5,436 nt of DNA from Rhodospirillaceae bacterium (lineage in GTDB: Bacteria > Pseudomonadota > Alphaproteobacteria > Rickettsiales > UBA3002), in assembly GCA_947458525.1 (NCBI GenBank), contig CANHAG010000114.1:1-5436 (forward strand), read 5' to 3'. The notes beneath the pieces were generated by a model. That model worked only from the letters and a program-made list of their open reading frames with translations, did no database searches and was not told where the DNA came from. Of the stretch, positions 1 through 5,436 are shown piece by piece. The stretch's first letter is position 1; each line of letters begins with the position of its first letter. Made by a program: the position numbers and the translations under genes.

Positions 1-125
1 AGACACCCGCCCAAGCAAGCGCCGGTCTGCGCCAGACTCTTGCGGTCGCGCACCCCGGCGCTTGCACAACCGATGCATCACCCCTATGCTACCCGCAGGA
101 CTCTACTTCCAAGTGACTCAACTTT
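1..125. other. Left-edge stretch with no supportable gene
   Basis: No gene is called here. On the plus strand all three frames are open from the left edge for a while (stops near 187, 212 and about 111), so the tail of a gene starting outside the window cannot be excluded. The encoded peptides are rich in Arg, Pro and Ala and show no motif I recognise, as expected for chance reading of GC-rich DNA. Two of the three frames run on into the repeat cluster before stopping, which argues against a real conserved C-terminus. The only clear structure is the inverted repeat at 15-65, listed separately. Confidence 0.4.
15..65. repeat. Perfect 11-bp inverted repeat with two nested hairpins (three-way-junction shape)
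   Basis: The arm GCAAGCGCCGG at 15-25 is perfectly complementary to CCGGCGCTTGC at 55-65. Inside it are GTCTG-CGC-CAGAC (25-37) and TGCG-GTCG-CGCA (41-52), so the strand can fold as an outer stem carrying two small hairpins. G25 can pair in only one of the two stems at a time. No T-run follows on either strand, so it is not a standard intrinsic terminator, and it lacks the conserved ends of an integron attC site. It could be a structured RNA element, part of an unseen upstream gene or its 3' end, or a chance fold in GC-rich sequence. Folding was judged by eye; no energy was computed. Confidence 0.4.
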
Positions 126-152
126 GGGGAGCAGGTCATTGGGGACAGAGCG

Positions 153-184
153 TTGGGGACACAATGAATTTATTGTGTCCCCAA
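153..184. repeat. REP-like palindrome, copy 1
   Basis: Thirteen-base arms TTGGGGACACAAT (153-165) and ATTGTGTCCCCAA (172-184) are perfectly complementary around a six-base centre, GAATTT. The 28-bp core shared with the other copies is 155-182. Its only departure from copy 3 is G at 166 instead of A, which gives a G-T pair near the tip. A partial copy of the left arm, TTGGGGACA, stands just upstream at 139-147. Confidence 0.85.
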
Positions 185-290
185 CCTAGAATCCTACTGG
201 AAATCTGGCAGTAGAATCTGAGTAACCTGTTTATTTATGAATATAAATAGCGCTTCTTGCTTTGATGGATTGGCCAATATCACCGATAGA
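185..290. other. AT-rich spacer between palindrome copies 1 and 2
   Basis: This spacer has lower GC content than the genes and no protein-coding signal. It contains a direct repeat TAGAATC (187-193 and 212-218), a small inverted repeat CTACTG/CAGTAG (194-199 and 209-214), and an AT hairpin TATTTAT/ATAAATA (232-238 and 243-249, loop GAAT). If the whole segment is a transposon remnant, this is where a transposase gene would have been, but nothing resembling one is left. Confidence 0.35.
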
Positions 291-320
291 TGGGGACATG
301 ATAGATTTATCATGTCACCA
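291..320. repeat. REP-like palindrome, copy 2 (variant)
   Basis: The arms 291-303 (TGGGGACATGATA) and 308-320 (TATCATGTCACCA) pair with one mismatch, G294 against A317. Against copy 3, the two base pairs at core positions 8 and 9 are swapped in both arms (CA to TG on the left, TG to CA on the right), so pairing is kept although the sequence differs. Only 3 bp separate its 28-bp core (292-319) from the core of copy 3. Confidence 0.8.
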
Positions 321-322
321 TT

Positions 323-350
323 GGGGACACAATAAATTTATTGTGTCCCC
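323..350. repeat. REP-like palindrome, copy 3 (perfect 14-bp arms)
   Basis: GGGGACACAATAAA (323-336) is followed directly by its exact reverse complement (337-350), giving an uninterrupted 28-bp palindrome. It holds TAA on both strands (plus 333-335, minus 340-338). The minus-strand TAA is the stop codon of mrp. The following bases, GGAGCAAGACCCGTCCCC (351-368), belong to the same repeat family and end in an inverted GGGGAC. As it sits at the 3' end of mrp, it could form a hairpin in the mrp transcript, but it lacks the T-run of an intrinsic terminator. Confidence 0.9.
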
Positions 351-1153
351 GGAGCAAGACCCGTCCCCGGTGCGGGGGTGACTAGAGCGGCGGCGAGTGG
401 GTGATAGGGCGTAAGGTCCGGGCAAGGACTGCCGGTTTCGCAGGCCGCAACGTAGGCCGGGTGCTGTGGAATTTCGCCCAGGAATGGGACATTTTTTTCC
501 GCAGCCAACCGCCGACCGCCGCCTTCGCCAAACAGCGCGTGGCGTGAGCCATCGGGTGCGGTGAAATAACTCATATTCTCGACCACGCCAAGAATCGGCA
601 CGCCGAGTCTGGCGAAGCTTTCAAGTGATTTGCGCGCATCCATCACCGCGACTTCCTGCGGTGTGGTGACGATAATCGCCCCGTCGAGCTTCGCGTTTTG
701 TGTGAGGCTCAAAGGCACATCCCCCGTGCCGGGCGGCAGGTCGATGAGCAAGATATCAAGGGGTGCGGCGGCGTCGCCCCAGCGCGTCAGGCGCAGCATC
801 TGCACGAGGGTTTTGGTGATCATCGGCCCGCGCAGAATGGCCGCCTGACCGCCAATGATGAGCGCCACCGACATGGCGCGGATGCCGTGAGCCATGGGCG
901 GGAGTAACTGGCCGTCCTCCAGTTCGGGCTTCAGCCTCGTTTCCAGCCCGAGCATGCGGGGGATGGAGGGGCCGTAAATATCCGCATCTAAAATTCCTAC
1001 CCGCATGCCGCACGCGGTAAGCGCATGGGCGAGGTTCAGCGTTGTGGTAGATTTTCCGACCCCGCCCTTGCCTGCCGCCACAGCAATAATGCGCCCCACA
1101 TACGGCAGTGGGCGGTGATCTATGCGTGGTGCAATGCGTTCACTTGAAGTCAT
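338..1153 (-). CDS. mrp: Mrp/ApbC-family P-loop ATPase (Fe-S cluster carrier type), short form
   Basis: This is a cytoplasmic MinD/Mrp-type ATPase; relatives (ApbC, Nbp35) bind and pass on Fe-S clusters. Visible motifs are the deviant Walker A GKGGVGKST (residues 28-36, Lys29 and Lys34), DADIYGPS (56-63), the Walker B/switch II region ILLIDLPPGTGD (134-145), TTPQEVAV (163-170) and ENMSYF (192-197). At 271 residues it is about 100 shorter than Mrp proteins with an N-terminal MIP18/DUF59 domain. That domain is absent, and an in-frame TAG lies just upstream of the start, so it cannot simply be a start error. The CxxC usual after ENMS is replaced by TAPDGS; the only cysteines are 48, 238 and 244. 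The ribosome-binding site is weak (ACCGAG). The last nine residues, GTGLAPGTQ, are encoded by the repeat insertion. The gene is divergent from hflK, 50 bp away. The family call is firm; its role without CxxC is inferred. Confidence 0.93.
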   Translation of the reverse strand: MTSSERIAPRIDHRPLPYVGRIIAVAAGKGGVGKSTTTLNLAHALTACGMRVGILDADIYGPSIPRMLGLETRLKPELEDGQLLPPMAHGIRAMSVALIIGGQAAILRGPMITKTLVQMLRLTRWGDAAAPLDILLIDLPPGTGDVPLSLTQNAKLDGAIIVTTPQEVAVMDARKSLESFARLGVPILGVVENMSYFTAPDGSRHALFGEGGGRRLAAEKNVPFLGEIPQHPAYVAACETGSPCPDLTPYHPLAAALVTPAPGTGLAPGTQ

Positions 1154-1172
1154 GACGAACTCGGTCTATATG
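1144..1172 (+). promoter_or_regulatory. Candidate sigma70-type promoter for hflK-hflC-degP
   Basis: TTGAAG (1144-1149) and TATATG (1167-1172) are separated by 17 bp, matching the -35 and -10 consensus at four of six positions each. Transcription would begin near 1179, leaving a leader of about 25 bases that contains the hflK ribosome-binding site AAGAGGA (1190-1196). The -35 box lies inside the first codons of the divergent mrp gene, so the two genes share this control region. It is a by-eye call with no experimental support. Confidence 0.45.
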
Positions 1173-1203
1173 TACCCGCACCAACGCACAAGAGGAACAA
1201 CAC

Positions 1204-2352
1204 ATGGTGGAAAGCCCCTGGGGAAATCGCCCGACCGGCAAGGGTAACGGTGGTGGCTCCCGCCCACCGCAAGGTGGCATGCCGCCTGAGTTTGATCTGG
1301 AAGCCATGCTGCGCCGCGCCCGCGCGCGGGTGCAGGGCGGCATGAAAAATGGCGGGGCGGATGAAAAGCGCATCGGCCTTCTGGTGCTGGCCGCGCTTTT
1401 TGTGCTGTGGCTGGCCTCTGGTATTTACCGCGTGAATCCGGATGAGTTGGGCGTAGTGCTGCGCTTTGGGAAATATGAACGTACCGATGGGCCGGGTCTG
1501 AATTATCACCTGCCATATCCGGTTGAGATGGTCATGATCCCAAGCGTCACCTCGGTGAATAAAGTGGAAATCGGCGGCGGAGACGCGGTGGAAAATCCCG
1601 GCATCCGTCAGGCCAGAGCGTTTAATGCGTCGCAGGTATCAAGCCCGGGCGACCGCGAAAGCCTGATGCTGACGGGCGACCGTAATATTGTGGATGTCGG
1701 GTTTGAAGTGCAGTGGAAAATTGATGCCACCAACCCGCAGCATTTTCTGTTCAATGTACGCGAACCGGCTGAGAGTGTGCAGCAGGTAGCTGAAAGTGCG
1801 ATGCGTGAGGTGATCGGCCGCAATACGCTTGAGGATATTCTCACGACCGCCCAATCGCAGATTGCGGAAGATACCAAAGCCATCATGCAGCGCATTTTTG
1901 ATGAATATGAGGCGGGGATTGAAGTCACTGCCGTGAACCTTAGCAAGCCCGATGTGCCCAGCCCGGTGATTGGTGAGTTTCAGGATGTGAAACGCGCCGA
2001 ACAGGATAAAGCCACCGCCGAAAGTGTGGCGGAAGGCTATCGCAACGACATCATCCCCCGCGCAAAAGGGGAGGCGGTGCAGATGGTGCAGAAAGCTGAA
2101 GCCTATAAAACCCGGGTGATTGCTGAGGCCGAGGGGGATGTGGCACGGTTCATGAGTGTCTATGAACAATATGTGAATGCGAAAGATGTGACCCGCAAAC
2201 GCATCTATCTTGAAACCATGGAAGCGGTGATGAAAGGCATGCCGAAAGTGATCATCGGCAATGACGCGCGTGGCACAGGCGTAGTGCCGGTGCTGCCTCT
2301 GCCGGCTCCGCTTGCCGCACCCGCTGCCAAACCTGCTGGAGGTACACCATGA
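1204..2352 (+). CDS. hflK: HflK, membrane SPFH protein of the FtsH-regulating HflKC complex
   Basis: HflK pairs with HflC to form a large inner-membrane assembly, mostly facing the periplasm, that surrounds and modulates the FtsH protease. The 382-residue protein begins with a Gly/Pro-rich cytoplasmic tail containing PWG (residues 5-7). One membrane segment (about 57-73) follows, then the SPFH/band 7 domain, recognised from NPDELGVVLRFGKY (78-91), GPGLNYHLPYP (96-106) and LMLTGDRNIVDVGFEVQWKI (154-173). A long charged helical region (about 260-320) and IYLETMEAVM (334-343) come next, then an Ala/Pro-rich tail. E. coli HflK is somewhat longer (about 419), mainly at the tails. About 25 residues (roughly 124-150) before the LMLTGD motif are extra relative to E. 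coli. The start is supported by AAGAGGA seven bases upstream. The stop overlaps the hflC start as ATGA, implying translational coupling. Confidence 0.95.
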   Translation: MVESPWGNRPTGKGNGGGSRPPQGGMPPEFDLEAMLRRARARVQGGMKNGGADEKRIGLLVLAALFVLWLASGIYRVNPDELGVVLRFGKYERTDGPGLNYHLPYPVEMVMIPSVTSVNKVEIGGGDAVENPGIRQARAFNASQVSSPGDRESLMLTGDRNIVDVGFEVQWKIDATNPQHFLFNVREPAESVQQVAESAMREVIGRNTLEDILTTAQSQIAEDTKAIMQRIFDEYEAGIEVTAVNLSKPDVPSPVIGEFQDVKRAEQDKATAESVAEGYRNDIIPRAKGEAVQMVQKAEAYKTRVIAEAEGDVARFMSVYEQYVNAKDVTRKRIYLETMEAVMKGMPKVIIGNDARGTGVVPVLPLPAPLAAPAAKPAGGTP

Positions 2353-3284
2353 CCCCTGTGTTAATGCGTATTGGGGTGGCGGTGCTTGCTATCGCGCTGC
2401 TGCTTTACAGCAGTGCCTTCGTGGTGGTGCAGACGCAGCAGGCGCTCGTCCTGCAGTTTGGGGAAATCGTCCGCGTGATTCAAAAGCCCGGGCTTTATTT
2501 CAAGCTGCCCTTTGTGCAGAATGTGATTTTTTTCGACCGTCGGTTACTTGATTTTCGCGCGGCACCGGCGGAGTTTATCTCGAAAAACCGCGCAACCGAT
2601 GTGGAAGAACGCGTGGTGATTGACGCGTTTGTAAAATACCGCATCACCGACCCTGTGCTGTTCTATCAGGCGGTGCGAACGGAAGCGAATCTGGCCAACC
2701 GCTTAAACAGTATTGTGGTGGCCAATATGCGTAAGACACTGGCCAACCACTCGCTGAATGATCTCCTGTCGGAAGATCGTGCGGATATCATGCGGCAGAT
2801 TCGTGATCAGGTGAACCGTCAGGCCACGCGCGGGGAAATGGCGGATCGTGAGGCCGGGAATACAGGTGTGGAAAATACCCAGCGCCGCGGCCAGGGATTT
2901 GGGATTGAGGTAGTGGATGTGAGAATCATCCGTGCGGATTTACCGGCCGATATTTCGCAAGCCACCTATGAGCGCATGCGTAAGAATTTCACTAAAGAGG
3001 CGCAGCGTTTCCGCGCGGAAGGGGAAGAGCGGGCGCTCGAGATCCGCTCGAAAGCTGACCGCGAACGGGTGGAGCTTCTGGCGCGCGCGCGCAAGGAGGC
3101 CGAAACCATCCGCGGTGAGGGCGATGGTGCAGCAGCGCGTATCACAGCGGCCGCTTTCGGGCGCGATCCGTCTTTCTATCAGTTTTACCGGTCGATGCAG
3201 GCTTACCGCAACACGCTGACGAAGGACGATACTACGGTTGTGCTCTCGCCGGATCGGGGATTCCTCAGGGAACTGGAACAATAG
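2349..3284 (+). CDS. hflC: HflC, membrane SPFH protein partner of HflK
   Basis: HflC is the second subunit of the HflKC complex, which controls access of substrates to FtsH. The 311 residues comprise a very short N-terminus, one membrane anchor (about 7-27) and an SPFH domain: TQQALVLQFGE (29-39), PGLYFKLPFVQNV (47-59), VDVRIIRADLP (189-199). A charged coiled-coil-like helix (about 205-255) follows, then GEGDGAAARI (256-265), DPSFYQFYRSMQAY (273-286) and VLSPDRGFL (298-306), as in E. coli HflC. Residues about 160-184, just before FGIEVVDVRI, form a polar insertion at a site that also varies in E. coli. The start at 2349 is chosen over ATG 2364 because GGAGG (2338-2342) lies six bases upstream and gives the ATGA overlap with hflK. 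This supports balanced production of the two subunits. Confidence 0.95.
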   Translation: MTPVLMRIGVAVLAIALLLYSSAFVVVQTQQALVLQFGEIVRVIQKPGLYFKLPFVQNVIFFDRRLLDFRAAPAEFISKNRATDVEERVVIDAFVKYRITDPVLFYQAVRTEANLANRLNSIVVANMRKTLANHSLNDLLSEDRADIMRQIRDQVNRQATRGEMADREAGNTGVENTQRRGQGFGIEVVDVRIIRADLPADISQATYERMRKNFTKEAQRFRAEGEERALEIRSKADRERVELLARARKEAETIRGEGDGAAARITAAAFGRDPSFYQFYRSMQAYRNTLTKDDTTVVLSPDRGFLRELEQ

Positions 3285-3293
3285 GAGAAGATC

Positions 3294-4742
3294 ATGCGTC
3301 GTTTCATAATTATGGTGATGATGGTCGTGCCCTCCTTCGCACAGGCGCAGGCGGGGGCATTACCCGACTCCTTTGCCGATATGCTCGCCTCGCGCATGCC
3401 GGCGGTGGTGAATATTTCTACCCAGCAGAAAATCAAAGCAAACCCGATGACATTGGGGCTTGAAACATTGCCGAATGACCCGCAGATGGCGCCGTTCAAG
3501 CAGTTTTTCGAGCAGTTCCAGCGCGAGATGGAGCGGCGTGGCGGCAGCATGCCGGAGCGGGAAATGACCTCGCTGGGCTCAGGCTTTGTGATTGACCCGA
3601 AAGGCTATGTCGTCACCAATTACCATGTAGTGGCACAGGCCGAAACAGTCTCGGTGGTGTTCAGCGACGACACAACGCTGAAGGCGCGCGTGGTAGGTGC
3701 TGACCCCAAAACCGATCTGGCACTACTGAAAGTAGAGCCGAAAACGCCGCTTGCTTATGTAAGCTTTGGCGATTCAGACGCGCTGCGTGTGGGTGACTGG
3801 GTGGTGGCGGTGGGTAATCCGTTTGGGCTTGGTGGATCGGTTTCTGCCGGTATTGTTTCGGCGCGCGGGCGCAACATTAACGCCGGGCCGTTTGATGATT
3901 TCATTCAGACCGATGCAGCGATTAACCGGGGCAATTCCGGTGGGCCGCTTTTCAACAAGAAAGGTGAGGTGGTTGGCATCAATTCGGCGATTTACTCGCC
4001 GACCGGCAGCAGTGTCGGTATCAGTTTTGCCGTGCCTTCTGCGCTTGCCAAACCGGTGATTGACCAGCTTAAAACCGGCGGCAAGCTGCATCGTGGCTGG
4101 CTGGGTGTCAAGATTCAGGAAGTCACTCCCGAAGTGGCCGAGTCGCTCGGGCTCGGCAAACCACGCGGCGCGCTGGTGCTGGAGGTGGATGCAAAAGGCC
4201 CGGCTCAGGGTTCAGGCATTCTGCCGGGCGATGTGGTGGTGGCATTTAACGGCAGGCCGATTGGTGAAATGCGCAATCTGCCGCGCTATGTGGCCGAGGC
4301 CAAAGTGGGCACGCGCGCGGAAATCACCATCTGGCGGCAGGGCGAGGAAAAAACCTACCGCGTGACGCTGGGCGAATTGCCTGAAGCGCCCAAACCCGGG
4401 GCAAAGCCGGGGGTGTTGGGCGAGCAGGGCGCGCCGCTGGCCCCGGAAAAACTCCAGCGCGGCATGGCGCTTGAGCCGCTTACGCCCAAGCTTCGTCAGT
4501 CATATAACGTGGCAAAAAATATCACCGGCCTGCTCGTAACCGGAATCAAGGAAGATAGTATCGCGGCTGCGCGCGGTATCCGCCCGGGCGATGTGCTGGT
4601 GGAAGCAAACCAGCAGGCGCTCTCTACGCCAGAGGATATCAACCAAATCTTTGCCACTGCCGAGCGCGAAAAACGCGGCTATGTATTGCTGCGTGTGGCG
4701 CGCGGCGGCGAAACCGGATTTGTGACCCTGCCGGTGAAATAG
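3294..4742 (+). CDS. degP: DegP/HtrA (Do) family periplasmic serine protease with two PDZ domains
   Basis: This protease-chaperone would degrade or refold misfolded envelope proteins. The 482 residues match the family length. A signal peptide is evident: MRR, a hydrophobic stretch (4-15) and an AQA cleavage site after residue 18 or 20. The trypsin-like domain shows the full triad: His111 in TNYHVV, Asp141 in KTDLALLKV and Ser215 in GNSGGPL. VGNPFGLGGSVSAGIVSA (173-190) and GSSVGISFAVPS (238-249) are typical family loops. PDZ1 spans about 260-350 and starts with the RGWLGV carboxylate-binding loop (267-272). A Pro/Gly-rich linker (361-389) precedes PDZ2 (about 390-480). The start is supported by AGGAG (3283-3287) six bases upstream, which overlaps the hflC stop, so the gene is the third member of the operon. 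It could be labelled degP, mucD or degQ; the exact subtype is not resolved. Confidence 0.95.
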   Translation: MRRFIIMVMMVVPSFAQAQAGALPDSFADMLASRMPAVVNISTQQKIKANPMTLGLETLPNDPQMAPFKQFFEQFQREMERRGGSMPEREMTSLGSGFVIDPKGYVVTNYHVVAQAETVSVVFSDDTTLKARVVGADPKTDLALLKVEPKTPLAYVSFGDSDALRVGDWVVAVGNPFGLGGSVSAGIVSARGRNINAGPFDDFIQTDAAINRGNSGGPLFNKKGEVVGINSAIYSPTGSSVGISFAVPSALAKPVIDQLKTGGKLHRGWLGVKIQEVTPEVAESLGLGKPRGALVLEVDAKGPAQGSGILPGDVVVAFNGRPIGEMRNLPRYVAEAKVGTRAEITIWRQGEEKTYRVTLGELPEAPKPGAKPGVLGEQGAPLAPEKLQRGMALEPLTPKLRQSYNVAKNITGLLVTGIKEDSIAAARGIRPGDVLVEANQQALSTPEDINQIFATAEREKRGYVLLRVARGGETGFVTLPVK

Positions 4743-4744
4743 GC

Positions 4745-5436
4745 TTATTCCCCGCGCCAGTCCCGGCGGGGGATACCTTGCAGGAACAGCACGGCGCTGA
4801 GGTCGTTAAGGTCAATACGTGCGGCGGCTCCGGCGGCTACCACGGGCTTGGCGTGATAGGCTACTCCGAGTCCGGCGGCTTTCAGCATCGGCAGGTCATT
4901 GGCTCCGTCACCAATGGCGAGGGTTTCCTGAAGCGTCAGGTTTTTTTGCGCTGCAATATGCTGCAACAGGTGCAGCTTGGATTCCTTGTCTAAAATCGGC
5001 TCCACCACCTTGCCGGTCAGGCGGTCGTTTTTTATCTCTAACTGGTTGGCATGGTCTTCATGAAACCCGGTGGCCGCCGCCACCCGTGCGGTGAAGAACG
5101 TGAATCCGCCCGATACCAGCACCGTATGACAGCCGCGCGCGTTCATCGTGGCAATCAGGGTTTTTGCCCCCGGCATCAGGGTAATGCGCTCGGCCATCAC
5201 GCGGGTTAAATCTGCGGTGGTAAGCCCTTTAAGCAGCGCCACCCGCTCGCTGAGTGCGGCCTTGAAATCAAGCTCCCCGTTCATGGCGCGTTCGGTGATG
5301 GCGGCCACGTGGGGTTTCTTCCCCACCAGATCCGCCAGCTCGTCGATACATTCCTGCGCGATCATGGTGGAATCCATATCGCTGATAAGAAGTTTCTTCT
5401 CGCGCCCCTTTACCGGCTGCAGTACCGCGTCTATCC
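4745..5436 (-). CDS. serB: Phosphoserine phosphatase, 5' end beyond the window
   Basis: SerB is a HAD-superfamily cytoplasmic enzyme that hydrolyses O-phospho-L-serine to L-serine, the last step of serine synthesis from 3-phosphoglycerate. Reading in from the right edge, the frame gives KKLLISDMDSTMIAQECIDELAD. The DxDxT motif places the nucleophilic Asp at codon 5380-5378 and the acid/base Asp at 5374-5372. Downstream are VLVSGGFTFF (motif II Ser), VVEPILDKESK and GDGANDLPML (metal-binding Asp), then the family's typical C-terminus near LNDLSAVLFLQGI. An ATG at 5377 lies inside the catalytic motif and cannot be the true start; about 19 more codons are open before the edge. Full-length alphaproteobacterial SerB is nearer 290-300 residues, so about 230 are visible and an N-terminal portion is missing. 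It converges on degP with 2 bp between stops. Confidence 0.95.
   Translation of the reverse strand, partial: IDAVLQPVKGREKKLLISDMDSTMIAQECIDELADLVGKKPHVAAITERAMNGELDFKAALSERVALLKGLTTADLTRVMAERITLMPGAKTLIATMNARGCHTVLVSGGFTFFTARVAAATGFHEDHANQLEIKNDRLTGKVVEPILDKESKLHLLQHIAAQKNLTLQETLAIGDGANDLPMLKAAGLGVAYHAKPVVAAGAAARIDLNDLSAVLFLQGIPRRDWRGE

Larger units (their letters stand above)
126..368. mobile_element. REP/MITE-like repeat insertion without a transposase gene
   Basis: This approximately 243-bp segment contains three palindromes of the GGGGACA...TGTCCCC type and partial copies of the same motif (TTGGGGA at 124-130, TTGGGGACA at 139-147). It also has imperfect inverted ends: GGGGAGCAGGTC at 126-137 and, read on the minus strand, GGGGACGGGTC at 368-358. 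The interior is visibly more AT-rich than the flanking genes. Palindromes of this kind are known, from recall, next to REP-associated tyrosine transposases (RAYT, IS200/IS605-like Y1 transposases). No such gene is encoded here, so it would be a non-autonomous copy moved in trans or a remnant that lost its gene. The boundaries are inferred from the motifs; no target duplication was recognised. Confidence 0.55.

Noticed and set aside
15..70. Integron attC site
   Set aside because: The stems are perfect, and the required RYYYAAC / GTTRRRY ends are not present at the expected places.
1..189. Open plus-strand frame from the left edge to TAG at 187, possibly the end of an upstream gene
   Set aside because: Two other frames are also open over much of the same GC-rich stretch, no motif is recognisable, and the end is repeat translation. 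A gene cannot be supported, though it is not excluded.
237..335. Small ORF of 32 codons (ATG at 237, TAA at 333) within the repeat island
   Set aside because: It has no ribosome-binding site, and its second half is simply the translation of palindrome copies 2 and 3. It is a product of the repeat rather than a gene.
153..350. CRISPR array
   Set aside because: There are only three copies, unevenly spaced (106 bp and 1-3 bp apart), and they are themselves full palindromes. There is no regular spacer length and no cas gene.
1154..1203. Dedicated sigma70 promoter for mrp on the minus strand
   Set aside because: The only -10-like string (TACATA) pairs with poor -35 candidates at wrong spacing; the support is too weak to list.
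4750..4771. Intrinsic terminator between degP and serB
   Set aside because: A six-base-pair stem exists, but there is no T-run after it on either strand, and it lies in the serB coding sequence, so it may be chance.
5375..5377. ATG at 5377 as the serB start
   Set aside because: It falls inside the DxDxT motif and would remove the nucleophilic Asp. The frame continues open to the window edge with family-like sequence.

Overview
The window looks like a piece of an alphaproteobacterial chromosome: GC-rich genes in the conserved neighbourhood mrp / hflK-hflC-degP / serB. This placement rests on protein features and gene order recognised by eye, not on a database search, so no order or genus is proposed.

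Layout: positions 1-337 hold no supportable protein gene. At 15-65 there is a GC-rich perfect 11-bp inverted repeat enclosing two small hairpins. From about 126 to 368 lies an AT-richer, repeat-made insertion of about 243 bp. It carries three near-identical 28-bp palindromes (GGGGACA...TGTCCCC type) and imperfect inverted ends. Palindromes of this look are known beside REP-associated IS200/IS605-like tyrosine transposases, but no transposase gene is present here. The right end of the insertion overlaps the 3' end of mrp and supplies its last nine codons and stop codon.

mrp (338-1153, minus) encodes a short Mrp/ApbC-type P-loop ATPase, implicated in Fe-S cluster handling. It is transcribed divergently from a tightly packed plus-strand operon: hflK (1204-2352), hflC (2349-3284, ATGA overlap) and degP (3294-4742, ribosome-binding site overlapping the hflC stop). 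HflK and HflC are SPFH proteins that form the membrane complex controlling the FtsH protease. DegP/HtrA is a periplasmic serine protease-chaperone with two PDZ domains. The operon is therefore a coherent envelope protein-quality-control unit. A candidate sigma70-like promoter sits in the 50-bp divergent gap and overlaps the mrp start. serB (minus, from 4745 and running off the right edge) encodes phosphoserine phosphatase. It converges on degP with only 2 bp between the stop codons.

The genes themselves are ordinary housekeeping genes. The least explained part is the left end: the repeat cluster, its compensatory base changes, its stop codons on both strands, and its capture of the mrp C-terminus. 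No clearly new multi-gene system is visible.
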